From Glandiceps talaboti (lineage: Eukaryota; Hemichordata; Enteropneusta; Spengelidae), in NCBI RefSeq assembly GCF_964340395.1, contig NC_135559.1:24508494-24572493 (forward strand): 64,000 nucleotides of DNA. The letters run 5' to 3'. Below are positions 35,620-48,480 of the stretch, piece by piece. The notes beneath the pieces are model-generated. The model saw nothing but the letters and a program-made list of their open reading frames with translations, made no database searches and was not told where the DNA came from. Numbering within the stretch: the first letter of the stretch is position 1; each line of letters begins with the position of its first letter. The position numbers and the translations under genes are program-made.

Positions 35620-37515
35620 AGACCATTATGATAGATATGTAACAATAGGTACTGTATAAAACAAGACCATTATGATAGATATGTAACAATAGGTTAACTG
35701 TATAAAACAAGAGCATTACGATAGATATGTAACAATAGGTACTGTATAAAACAAGACCATTATGATAGATATGTAACAATAGGTACTGTATAAAACAAGA
35801 CCATTATGATAGATATGTAACAATAGGTTAACTGTATAAAACAAGAGCATTACGATAGATATGTAACAATAGGTACTGTATAAAACAAGACCATTATGAT
35901 AGATATGTAACAATAGGTACTGTATAAAACAAGACCATTATGATAGATATGTAACAATAGGTACTGTATAAAACAAGACCATTATGATAGATATGTAACA
36001 ATAGGTTAACTGTATAAAACAAGAGCATTACGATAGATATGTAACAATAGGTACTGTATAAAACAAGACCATTATGATAGATATGTAACAATAGGTACTG
36101 TATAAAACAAGACCATTATGATAGATATGTAACAATAGGTACTGTATAAAACAAGACCATTATGATAGATATGTAACAATAGGTACTGTATAAAACAAGA
36201 CCATTATGATAGATATGTAACAATAGGTACTGTATAAAACAAGACCATTATGATAGATATGTAACAATAGGTACTGTATAAAACAAGACCATTATGATAG
36301 ATATGTAACAATAGGTACTGTATAAAACAAGACCATTATGATAGATATGTAACAATAGGTACTGTATAAAACAAGACCATTATGATAGATATGTAACAAT
36401 AGGTACTGTATAAAACAAGACCATTATGATAGATATGTAACAATAGGTACTGTATAAAACAAGACCATTATGATAGATATGTAACAATAGGTACTGTATA
36501 AAACAAGACCATTATGATAGATATGTAACAATAGGTACTGTATAAAACAAGACCATTATGATAGATATGTAACAATAGGTACTGTATAAAACAAGACCAT
36601 TGTGATAGATATGTAACAGTAGGTACTGTATAAAACAAGACCATTATGATAGATATGTAACAATAGGTACTGTATAAAACAAGACCATTATGATAGATAT
36701 GTAACAATAGGTACTGTATAAAACAAGACCATTATGATAGATATGTAACAATAGGTACTGTATAAAACAAGACCATTGTGATAGATATGTAACAATAGGT
36801 ACTGTATAAAACAAGACCATTATGATAGATATGTAACAATAGGTACTGTATAAAACAAGACCATTATGATAGATATGTAACAATAGGTACTGTATAAAAC
36901 AAGACCATTGTGATAGATATGTAACAATAGGTACTGTACAAAACAAGACCATTATGATAGATATGTAACAATAGGTACTGTATAAAACAAGACCATTATG
37001 ATAGATATGTAACAATAGGTACTGTATAAAACAAGACCATTGTGATAGATATGTAACAATAGGTACTGTATAAAACAAGACCATTATGATAGATATGTAA
37101 CAATAGGTACTGTATAAAACAAGACCATTATGATAGATATGTAACAATAGGTACTGTATAAAACAAGACCATTATGATAGATATGTAACAATAGGTACTG
37201 TACAAAACAAGACCATTATGATAGATATGTAACAATAGGTACTGTACAAAACAAGACCATTGTGATAGATATGTAACAATAGGTACTGTATAAAACAAGA
37301 CCATTATGATAGATATGTAACAATAGGTTAACTGTATAAAACAAGACCATTGTGATAGATATGTAACAATAGGTACTGTACAAAACAAGACCATTGTGAT
37401 AGATATGTAACAATAGGTACTGTATAAAACAAGACCATTGTGATAGATATGTAACAATAGGTACTGTACAAAACAAGACCATTGTGATAGATATGTAACA
37501 ATAGGTACTGTAGGT
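35620..37515. repeat. Second 44-bp satellite array, about 43 copies
   Basis: The unit contains 'accattatgatagatatgta', 'acaataggtactgtataaaa' and caag. Some units read ggttaactg and gagcattacg. It has the same length as the 15928-18062 unit but no visible sequence relation. All three minus frames are open over long stretches. It lies about 120 bp upstream of the exon at 35302-35498, in the preceding intron. Confidence 0.95.
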
Positions 37516-37549
37516 AAGCCATATTCACTCTTCTGGGTAACTAAACGCT

Positions 37550-37870
37550 GGCTTTTAGCTGTTGCAAAGGTTATGGTCATCTTTGCTAGGGCAATTTGTG
37601 TCAATATATCTTGAACATGTGCAGAATAATACTTGTAGAAACGTCACTACAATTTCAGCCCCATTCACCAAGTAATTTTGACATATAACTTAAGTTTTTG
37701 TTTTTTACCAAAAGTTATATTTTTAGACCTACTTTGCATTTCATGGATGAGCTCATCATATGCTGAATAACTATACTTCTACACACCCCTAGAAACATCC
37801 CAATCAAATTTTAGCAAGTTCTGCCAGGTGGTTCTGGAATTTAAGACAGACCAACTACATAATATATCTA
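37550..37870 (+). mobile_element. Family B fragment
   Basis: A degraded copy with 'agctgttgcaaaggttatgg', 'gaaacgtcactacaatttca' and 'agacctactttgcatttcat'. The following 180 bp hold nothing recognised. Confidence 0.5.
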
Positions 37871-38051
37871 TTAAATCAATGCCAGTGGAGGGGAACTATC
37901 CATAATGATAAAATCCCCGGTCATTTCACATAATGAGTAGCTCTCAAACCTATTTCCATGTCATGACAGCCAACTAGCAAAAGATTTTTATTCAGCTATC
38001 AAATCTAAATAACAACATTTGTCATGTTTTGATGTAATTATGAGCTGGCAA

Positions 38052-41000
38052 GCATTGCAGTTAGACTATGAAATGAACCACTACAATAACTGCAGTTAGG
38101 CTATGAAATGAAGCACTATTGCAGTTAGACTATGAAATGAACCACTACTGCAGTTAGACTATGAAATGAACCACTACTGCAGTTAAACTATGAAATGAAC
38201 CACTACTGCAGTTAGGCTATGAAATGAACCACTACTACGGTTAGGCTATGAAATGAACCACTACTATGGTTAGACTATGAAATGAACCACTACTACGGTT
38301 AGACTATGGAATGAACCACTACTACAGTTAGGCTATGAAATGAACCACTACTACAGTTAGACTATGAAATGAACCACTACTACAGTTAAACTATGAAATG
38401 AACCACTACTACAGTTAGGCTATGAAATGAACCACTACTACGGTTAGACTATGAAATGAACCACTACTACAGTTAGGCTATGAAATGAACCACTACTACA
38501 GTTAGACTATGAAATGAACCACTACTACAGTTAGGCTATGAAATGAACCACTACTACAGTTAGGCTATGAAATGAACCACTATTGCAGTTAAACTATGAA
38601 ATGAACCACTACTACGGTTAGACTATGAAATGAACCACTACTACAGTTAGGCTATGAAATGAACCACTATTGCAGTTAGACTATGAAATGAACCACTATT
38701 GCAGTTAAACTATGAAATGAACCACTACTACGGTTAGACTATGAAATGAACCACTACTACGGTTAGACTATGGAATGAACCACTACTACAGTTAGACTAT
38801 GAAATGAACCACTACTACGGTTAGACTATGAAATGAACCACTACTACAGTTAGACTATGAAATGAACCACTACTACAGTTAGGCTATGAAATGAACCAAT
38901 ACTACGGTTAGACTATGGAATGAACCACTATAATTTCAGTTAGACTATGGAATGAGCCACTATAATTTCAGTTAGACTATGAAATGAACCACTACTACGG
39001 TTAGACTATGAAATGAACCACTACTACAGTTAGGCTATGAAATGAACCACTACTGCAGTTAGGCTATGAAACGAACCACTATTGCAGTTAAACTATGAAA
39101 TGAACCACTACTACGGTTAGGCTATGAAATGAACCACTACTGCAGTTAAACTATGAAATGAACCACTACTACGGTTAGACTATGAAATGAACCACTACTA
39201 CAGTTAGGCTATGAAATGAACCACTACTACGGTTAGACTATGAAATGAACCACTATTGCAGTTAGGCTATGAAATGAACCACTATTGCAGTTAAACTATG
39301 AAATGAACCACTACTACGGTTAGGCTATGAAATGAACCACTACTGCAGTTAAACTATGAAATGAACCACTACTACGGTTAGGCTATGAAATGAACCACTA
39401 CTGCAGTTAAACTATGAAATGAACCACTACTACGGTTAGACTATGAAATGAACCACTACTACAGTTAGGCTATGAAATGAACCACTACTACAGTTAGACT
39501 ATGAAATGAACCACTACTACAGTTAGGCTATGAAATGAACCACTACTACGGTTAGACTATGAAATGAACCACTATTGCAGTTAGGCTATGAAATGAACCA
39601 CTATTGCAGTTAAACTATGAAATGAACCACTACTACGGTTAGACTATGAAATGAACCACTATTGCAGTTAAACTATGAAATGAACCACTACTACGGTTAG
39701 ACTATGAAATGAACCACTACTACAGTTAGGCTATGAAATGAACCACTACTACAGTTAGACTATGAAATGAACCACTACTACGGTTAGACTATGAAATGAA
39801 CCACTACTACAGTTAGGCTATGAAATGAACCACTATTGCAGTTAAACTATGAAATGAACCACTACTACGGTTAGACTATGAAATGAACCACTACTACGGT
39901 TAGACTATGAAATGAACCACTACTACAGTTAGGCTATGAAATGAACCACTACTGCAGTTAGACTATGAAATGAACCACTACTACGGTTAGACTATGAAAT
40001 GAACCACTACTACAGTTAGACTATGAAATGAACCACTATTGCAGTTAGACTATGAAATGAACCACTACTACGGTTAGACTATGAAATGAACCACTACTGC
40101 AGTTAAACTATGAAATGAACCACTACTACAGTTAGGCTATGAAATGAACCACTACTACGGTTAGGCTATGAAATGAACCACTACTGCAGTTAAACTATGA
40201 AATGAACCACTACTACAGTTAGGCTATGAAATGAACCACTACTACAGTTAGGCTATGAAATGAACCACTACTGCAGTTAGGCTATGAAATGAACCACTTT
40301 TGCAGTTAGACTATGAAATGAACCACTACTGCAGTTAGACTATGAAATGAACCACTACTACAGTTAAACTATGAAATGAACCACTACTACAGTTAGACTA
40401 TGAAATGAACCACTACTACGGTTAGACTATGAAATGAACCACTACTACGGTTAGACTATGAAATGAACCACTACTACAGTTAAACTATGAAATGAACCAC
40501 TACTACAGTTAGACTATGGAATGAACCACTACTACGGTTAGACTATGAAATGAACCACTACTACAGTTAGGCTATGAAATGAACCACTACTACAGTTAGG
40601 CTATGAAATGAACCACTACTACAGTTAGGCTATGAAATGAACCACTACTACAGTTAGGCTATGAAATGAACCACTACTACAGTTAGGCTATGAAATGAAC
40701 CACTACTACAGTTAGGCTATGAAATGAACCACTACTACAGTTAGGCTATGAAATGAACCACTATTGCAGTTAAACTATGAAATGAACCACTACTACGGTT
40801 AGGCTATGAAATGAACCACTACTACAGTTAGGCTATGAAATGAACCACTATTGCAGTTAAACTATGAAATGAACCACTACTACAGTTAGGCTATGAAATG
40901 AACCACTACTACAGTTAGACTATGGAATGAGCCACTATTGCAGTTAGGCTATGAAATGAACCACTACTACAGTTAGACTATGAAATGAACCACTATTGCA

Positions 41001-41390
41001 GTTAGACTATGGAATGAGCCACTATTGCAGTTAAACTATGAAATGAACCACTACTGCAGTTAGACTATGAAATGAACCACTATTGCAGTTAAACTATGAA
41101 ATGAACCACTATTGCAGTTAAACTATGAAATGAACCACTACTACGGTTAGACTATGAAATGAACCACTACTGCAGTTAGGCTGAAATGAACCACTTTTGC
41201 AGTTAGACTATGGAATGAGCCGCTATAATTTCAGTTAGACTATGGAATGAGCCATTATAATTTCAGTTAGACTATGAAATGAGCCACTATAATTTCAGTT
41301 AGACTATGGAATGAGCCACTATAATTTCAGTTAGACTATGAAATGAGCCACTATAATTGCAGTTACATGTAGACTATGAAATGAACCACT
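38052..41390. repeat. Second 29-bp satellite array, about 115 copies
   Basis: The unit contains 'ctatgaaatgaaccactact' and acagttagg. Variant classes (acagttagg, acggttaga, gcagttaaa, and a longer ataatttcag form) are intermixed. The longer form, of about 32 bp, dominates the right end (41220-41350). Runs of one variant indicate local amplification. Confidence 0.95.
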
Positions 41391-41489
41391 ATTTGATCTT
41401 TCTCATTATGAATGAGGTAATGTATACATGTAGTACTCAACATAAAGTTAACCTTATATATATTGTGTCTCTTTATAAAAAACTAATAT

Positions 41490-42300
41490 TGTTATCATCA
41501 TTATTATTATTACAAGTGAAAGGGCTTAATAATAATTATAATAATAGTACATGATAATAATAATAATTGTAATAATCGGGTTTACTCGAATATTAACCAC
41601 CCTACCTGGGGTAGTTTTGTATGCTGAGTTCAAAAAAGGGGGTCATTTTATGAACATCTGTTGCCATGGTAACCAAAATCACCATAATATGTTAATCATT
41701 TTTCCAAAAATTGACATAAAACATTGAAAAAAAAGATAATACAGTGAAAAAATGTCCTTGTATTAGACATGTATGAGTTAGTGCTACCTGGTGTAACATT
41801 AATTGTATAAAATTGGATAGCTGTTTCCATGGAAACATATGGTAGAGTAAAAAATGTTATGTTGGTTAAACACCTACATATCTGGAAAATAACATGATAA
41901 ACCTAATTATAACATAGTTTATTAGCATATTGACCACCCTATCTTGAGTAGTTTGTTATGCCGAGTTCAAAAATAGATATCATTTTAGGAACATCTGTTG
42001 CCATGGTAACCTAAATCACCATATTATGCATTGTTAGGCAAAATTTATGTAAAATTCGAAGAAAATTTTTTTTACAAACAAAATCCTTACTTTTGGCATA
42101 TATGCACTAATGCTATCCATTGTAAGACAGATTATCTAAAATTGGAGAGTGGCTTCCATGGAAACATAAAATACACTTACTTTACAAATGCCATGTTTTA
42201 GTAAAAAAAATTACATCTGACATACACCTACAAACAAATGGGTTTGCTATTAAAATACCAAATATTTTGTTACTCCAAGTCCTAATAAAATATGCAACTA
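41490..42300 (+). mobile_element. Family E repeat with (AAT)n start
   Basis: An AAT-rich microsatellite is followed by two diverged units of about 300 bp. Each has 'accaccctacctggggtagt', 'atgctgagttcaaaa', 'catctgttgccatggtaacc' and 'gctgtttccatggaaacata'. Similar copies lie at 46270-46930 and, reversed, at 52720-53133. Non-coding. Confidence 0.65.
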
Positions 42301-42357
42301 GTCACAAACTGAGTGGTTGTAAAAGCTTAACATGTATGTCAGAAGATCTGTGCTGAT

Positions 42358-44070
42358 TATAATAATAATAATAATAATAAATAATAATAACTTTATTTGC
42401 CATGTGCCAAAAATAGCATTGGAAATTGATTTTTCACACGAGCTCATAAAAGAAACAAATCGGGAATAAAACTGACAATAAAATAAGAAAGACACAACAG
42501 ACAATAAAAAACACACACGGTACTAAAAAACAATATAAGACAAGTTGTTATAAAACAGGCAGTAGATGACTATGTACGGTTTAAAATACGGATAGCAGAT
42601 GGATAAAAACTCTTCCTAAAACGTTCAGTTCTTGTTCTGATGGCCCTATACCGCTTACCAGAGGGTAAAAGTTTAAATAAATCATATGCTGGGTGGCTAA
42701 AATCCTGGATGATGGCTTTTGCTTTGTGCATGGTGTGTGTCTGATAGATTGAATGTAATGATGGCAATTCTGTGCCGATGATTCTTTGTGCTGTACGCAC
42801 AACCCGCTCAAGTGAATTCAATTCATCCTTGGTTATATTATTGAACCAGACTGTGATAGCATATGTTAAAATACTCTCTATAACACTACGATAAAAGTTG
42901 ACTAGAATGGAATTACTCATACCAATTTTCTTCAAACGCCTCAGAAAATATAGACGCTGTTGTGCTTTCTTTACCAGGTAATCGGTATTAGTTTGCCAAG
43001 ACAAACAATTTGAAAGTTGAATACCTAGAAACTTAAATACAGAAACAATTTAAACTGTTCTATCATTGATGCTAATCGGTGAATGAGCCATATTGCCCTT
43101 CCTAAAATCGATGATTACTTCTTTTGTTTTGTTTACATTCAGTTCAAGATTGTTGACACTACACCAATTTGCCAAATTTGCAATTTCACTCCTATATGCA
43201 GACTCGTCATTATCAGTTATTAAACCTATGGCTGTGGTGTCATCGGCAAACTTTACAAGCACGTTTTCATCATACAAGGGAGTACAGTCATGGGTGAAAA
43301 GGGAGTACAGTAAAGGACTTAAGACACAACCTTGAGGAGCACCTGTATTAAGAACTAATTTCGAAGAAACACGGCTATTAATTTTAACAATCTGTGGCCT
43401 ATCATAGAGAAAACTTAAGACCCACCTACACATGGATTGGCTAATTCCAAGGTCAGAGAGTTTCATTACTAACTTGGATGGAATAATAGTGTTAAACGCA
43501 GAGCTGAAATCTACAAAGAGCATTCGAGCATATGAATTTCGTTTATCTAGATGAGTTAATACTGAATGAAGTGCAATTGATACAGCATCTTCTACAGAGC
43601 GATTGGCACGGTATGCAAACTGATATGGGTCGATAGACTTTGGTAAAATAGACTTAATATGGTGCAAAACTAAGCGTTCGAAGCATTTCATGATGACAGG
43701 TGTAAGTGCAACCGGCCTATAATCATTCAAACACTTGACTGGGAATTTCTTCGGTATGGGGATTATTGTTGATATCTTGAAACAGGATGGTACGACACAC
43801 TGCGAAAGTGATATGTTAAATATGTCCGAAAATACACTCGACAGTTGTTCAGCGCAATGATGGAGGGCTCGAGATGGGATGTTGTCTGGACCTGCTGCTT
43901 TGTGTACATTTACACTCGCAAAACACTTGCGTACATCAGACCCGAGGATAGTAAATTGGGTGTCGTTGTTGTCATGATCAAGGCATAAGGGGGGATCTAA
44001 GTTCACCTTGTCGAAACGAGCATAGAAGTCATTTAAACGATCAGGAAGACTTGTATCGGTGTCTAATTAC
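42358..44070 (-). mobile_element. CR1/Rex1-like non-LTR retrotransposon, 5' truncated
   Basis: The reverse-strand element has a short 3' UTR ending 'ggcacatggcaaataaagtt' and an (ATT)n tail at 42358-42395. The coding part starts without an endonuclease near 44065. It is close in motif content to the Rex1/CR1 group of animal LINEs. The upstream boundary is next to the GC-rich 'gggccggccgggcc'. Confidence 0.85.
42570..44065 (-). pseudogene. Rex1-like reverse transcriptase with one in-frame stop
   Basis: The frame starts with SLPDRLNDFYARFDKV and contains HKAAGPDNIPSRAL, LNDYRPVALTPVIMKCFERL, motif A LFVDFSSAFNTI, motif B GAPQGCVLSPLLYSLFTHDC and motif C KFADDTT. One TAA at 43050-43052, after NDRTV, interrupts it. 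The same frame continues FKFLGIQLSNCLSW, KKAQQRLYFLRRLKKIGM, TYAITVWFNN and VVRTAQRIIGTELPS, and ends at TAG 42570-42572. About 500 codons remain. Endonuclease is absent. With one nonsense codon and no frameshift the copy is young but dead. Confidence 0.88.
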
Positions 44071-46200
44071 GATCCCAATTTTTTGAAGGGCCGGCCGGGC
44101 CAACTACACTACAACATGTCACGCGCAAGGAGGTATACGTCACGTGAACATAAACAAACCAGTGTGCGGGAATGTGAAGAAAATTGCAGGCCTTCGCTAG
44201 TTTTCTGTTAAATATTAAATGTATACACTGGCAACTGTTTGCAATAATGACAGCATAACACAGCAATAAAGATATACTGTGTGAAATTACGATTTAATAC
44301 AAATTACTCAGCTTTTAAATACAACCCCATCTTGACATATTCTTGTCCTTTTCAGTAACTGTTGTGCTGACATTTACATACCTTTTGCTATGAACAAAAT
44401 TCAACTTTCCTTTCTTGGCAGTGTAAATCATATACATATATGCATATGTAGTACATAGTCTTCAGTTGAATATATGACATAATCATTGATAAGCAATTAA
44501 TGTAACGTAGGTCCGGTTTGACAAGACATTGACACCCGATACCAAAACATACATCCAAAGTTGCGTTCAAGGAAACCGTTAGTTGCTTCATGATTAAACA
44601 CTGTCCGTTTACACAGAGGTTATTTCCACGCAAATATATAGCCGTCACAAAATAATTGAATATTAGGTATCCTGTGCAACTCTGTAGGGTTGCACTCGTG
44701 CTGTATATGCTGCTGTACGAAGCATACGATATGCAGTCCGACAGAAACTCACGAGCAAATTCAAATATGGCCGGTCAGTCTTATCACAGTATCGTGTAGT
44801 CTGCAGGAAACGTCCACAATAACAATAAGTAAACATCAGTAAGCGTCTAAAAAAATAAACCACACTTGGTAGAGTTTTTTTAGTGTATGTTCGTTGAATT
44901 TAGCAGTCAGTATTGCCAAAGGAGTCATCACAATACAGATTTTGAGTGAAATTTTGTTGTGGATTTCTCTCATTGATCCACATAATACTGTGGTCTGATT
45001 GTTGCATGATGGGAAAATTTGGAAGTGCGCCAACTAACGTAAGAGAGCGCACTTCAACTTGCAGACGACAATGGTAGCTGGCTAAAGGTAGGAGCTAAAT
45101 TAAAACAAGGTAAATATTTTGTTTTTTATTATTGTTTTTTGTTTTCAAATACAAACAAATTTATTTCCAAATTGAAAAGCAGACATCATAATATTAATTG
45201 AGTATTAGGTTTGAAAGCGAAATATGTGTTCAGCACTATTAATTTTTATTTATAAAGGTCAAGCGAGACACAAAGCAGTTCATATCGCGTTACATGATGT
45301 ACACGGACTTCTTTCCTGAGAAAGTAAAGTTTTTCGCATTTAGTTTTATTTTTCTATTTAATGCCCAACGTTAAATATGAAATAAAATAATAGCTGTGTT
45401 AGAGAACACAGAACAATTGGGAAGTTATATAAAATCGAATTTACAAGTTTAGTAGCTCTGAAGTTTTATTACGTACATATTTTGCAGGTAAATGCGAAAA
45501 TGTTCATTTTTAATTGTTTCATTTTTCAGAGTATGTGATATTCCTATCAAGATTCAGACATAGACAAGCACAATTGTAGATGTTTAAGGGTCAAGTAAGT
45601 GAACATTTATTTGCCAACTAAATATGCTCGGCCTTTTATATATTGAGAGTTCAGGTACATGTCTAGTTTTTACAGTCGAGAGGGTTGTTGAAGTGGACAG
45701 ACGCCCTCTAGTGACAGATGTATATTATCTTTCTTCTTATGTCCTGTGACTATTTGGTAGTATTTCATGATAGTAAGGAATATAAAATCACTTTATTTGA
45801 CTGATAATTAATATGAGGTGTGCATACCTACGAATTATCACAATACAACAAATGGGGCACCTCCTACCAAACTGGGAGAACATAAATAACAATAATGATA
45901 ACATACTCGGCTAAACTGTATACTTTTGAGTTTAATTCTGATTCTACTCATTTGGAAACACTTTATTGGGCTTTGACATATGGCTCCAACTTGTCAATGC
46001 CACATGAGCTCTGAATTTCCTGTACTACAAATTATTGCAGTTGGTATTATCAAGAAAATTAGGTCTAATTAAAAATATGTTTGGTCCGGTTACGCTCAAT
46101 TTTAGAATAGGTGGGGCAAGTAGATTTTTTATTCCATTTTTTCTTTCTGTGTCTAGTTCTGGTATTTTTATTATTATGTACTATTAAAACCCCTTAACTT
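44071..46200. other. No firm gene; possible promoter-like and exon-like spots
   Basis: The stretch 44080-44180 is locally rich in CpG (CACGTG, GGCCGG). Near 45030-45110 there is another CpG-containing spot followed by GTAAAT and GTAGGA donor-like sites. At 45530-45594 a 65-bp block is framed by tttttcag and GTAAGT. None of these carries a long open frame. Confidence 0.3.
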
Positions 46201-46204
46201 GTAA

Positions 46205-46260
46205 TCATAATAATAATAATAATAATAATAATAATCATAATAATAATAATAATAATTAAA
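46205..46260. repeat. (AAT)n microsatellite
   Basis: AAT/ATA trinucleotides with a few CAT interruptions, at the start of the next family E copy. Confidence 0.9.
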
Positions 46261-46269
46261 TAAAAAGTA

Positions 46270-46930
46270 TAGAAATAATAATTTTTATAATAATCAAATT
46301 TATTTGAATACTAACCACCCTACCTGGGGTAGTTTTGTATGCTGAGTTCAAAATAGGGGGTTATTTTATGAACATCTGTTGCCATGGTAACCAAAACCAC
46401 CATAATATGTCAACCATTTTTTCCAAAATTTGACATAAAACATTGAAAAAAAAGATAATACAGTGAAAAAATGCCCTTGTATTAGACATGTATGAGTTAG
46501 TGCTACCTGGTGTAACATAAATTGTATAAAATTGGATAGCTGTTTCCATGGAAACGTATGGTAGACGTGAAAATTATGTTTTCATTATATACACATACAT
46601 CTCACAAATAACATTATAAATCTGATAAATATCTTTTTATTTGCACATTGACGCTACTACCAAGGGTACTTTGTCATGCTGAGTTCAAAAAAGCGGTCAT
46701 TTAATAACATCGGTTGCCATGGTAACCAAAATAACCATATAACGTGAATTTTTGAAAAATTAGACATAAAACACTTTAAACATTTCAAATTTAGGAAAAA
46801 AACATCATTGCTGTTGGAATGTATGGGTTGGTGATATCTGTTGTAACAAGGTTTCATGATTTTTGAAATTATCTGTATCAAACCTATACAATTCTAAAAG
46901 TAAAACTCTAAAAATCACCAGAATAAATTG
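46270..46930 (+). mobile_element. Family E repeat copy
   Basis: It matches 41570-42300 closely in the first unit ('accaccctacctggggtagt', 'ctgttgccatggtaaccaaa') and has a second, more diverged unit. Confidence 0.7.
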
Positions 46931-48117
46931 TAAATTTACTAAATACCTAAATACCAGCAGTCCTTGAGAATTCGAACTACACAACTTGGTTCAGTCTTTC
47001 ATCACAAAATCTCCAAATGTGTACACATACATTTGAGTACAAGTTGACATACGCGACTCCATACTGTATATCATTTGTTTATGGATAGAAATTCAAAATC
47101 CGACAGTTTCAAAGATCGTCTGCTGCTCCAGCTGACACTGTAGTTTAGTATTGTGACAACTCGATATGTGTACATGCGTATGTACGTATTTCTGGGTCCC
47201 AAATTCAGATGATAACAGACACCGATATCATTCATGTCATCGGGGACAAGTGACATCACGGTAGCATTTATTGTTACAGGAATACTTATAAATTATCCAG
47301 AAATTCTCGATCATAAAGGCTTGCGAAGTGTCGAGTGTGAGAAATGGCGTCCGTTACTAATACTACTGTGTGTGCATGAGGTGAATGACGTCACTAGAAT
47401 TGAATACAATGTAGCAATGTGCGTTACATTGTCGTATGTGTGCATGTAGTACCGCGGTACACACATCACATACAATATTACAATTGAGATAGACAACGAT
47501 AGAAACAAACTCACCAGCTTACAAATGTATTGTTTACATGACTTTGCTGACGATGAGGAATAATCATCATTAATTTACATTAAACTTAGTTGCTAAAATT
47601 ATGGATTGAGTTAAAACAACAAGGGACATTGCAAATATTTTTTCCGACATTTCATAGGCGAATGTTAATATGCAGTGTTTTTTCGGAGTGTCTGTTGAGG
47701 TGTGGGATATTTATGACATCAATTTGAGGAGTATTTCTATGAATAATAAGTACTGGTTACCTTTGATAAACGGTTGCCTAATAAAGTACACTGAATCCAC
47801 TGAACTTTAATGATGTCTATATCGCGAGCAAACGTGAAACTGAGATGATGTGGGGGGAACGGTTATTCAAGTACGTATACTTTCTAGGGAATTGCATAAC
47901 ATACATGTATATCCATGGCCGATACATGTATTTGACCTAAAACCTGTTGTTCTGTATCTCTTTGTAACGTCGTTATTGTTGTTGTTGTTGTTGTAAAGAT
48001 TCAGTTTGCTTCATCGTACATTACAGTATAGCAAGTATAGTATAGTATATGACATTAAGTTGAGAACTACACGACACGTCTGTTTACTTGTAATACAGGC
48101 TTCAACATGTGCCTTAT
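46931..48117. other. No recognised gene
   Basis: Apparently unique sequence with moderate CpG content near 47236-47460, including a TGACGTCA motif at about 47387. Short open frames have no recognisable domain. A (GTT)n run lies near 47975. Confidence 0.35.
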
Positions 48118-48480
48118 GCAGGAGTCAATGTCACCCCCCCCTCCCCCCCCCACCTCGGGGCATAGTGGGGGATTTGGAAATTAGTCTTATAAAATTTGTC
48201 AAATTCCCCACTCCCTGGGCATGGGGCAAGACATTCTGGAAAATCACCACCTAAAAGAAGTAATACTCCCAACATTTCCCCCACCCTAATGGGTGGGGCA
48301 TTCACAAATTCTGACTGACACACAACCACTCTTTTACGTCCGTGAAAATGACTAGGGGGTGAATATGAGGCAATTGCCCCACCCCCTCGGGCATTGTTTC
48401 ATGGCAAACACGGTCTAATCCCCCACATTTGTCTTGTATCGCCCGAGGTGGGGTCCCTCGGGCATTACATTGACTCGTGC
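48118..48480. mobile_element. MITE-like element with GCA(G/C)GAGTCAATGT ends
   Basis: The left end GCAGGAGTCAATGT and right end ACATTGACTCGTGC are inverted. Next to them 'cccacctcggggc' and 'gcccgaggtgggg' extend the inverted pair. The interior repeats C-rich 'ccccaccccct' segments. Total 363 bp; no protein. Confidence 0.6.

Noticed and set aside
35716-37604. Open frames repeating 'LLHIYHNGLVLYSTYCYIS'
   Set aside because: The 44-bp satellite has no stop in any minus frame. The translated product is an artefact.
47311-47514. Signal-peptide-like frame SLFLSLSISIVILYVMC as a first exon of the Ig gene
   Set aside because: It has no ATG at the right place and no donor in the needed phase 1.
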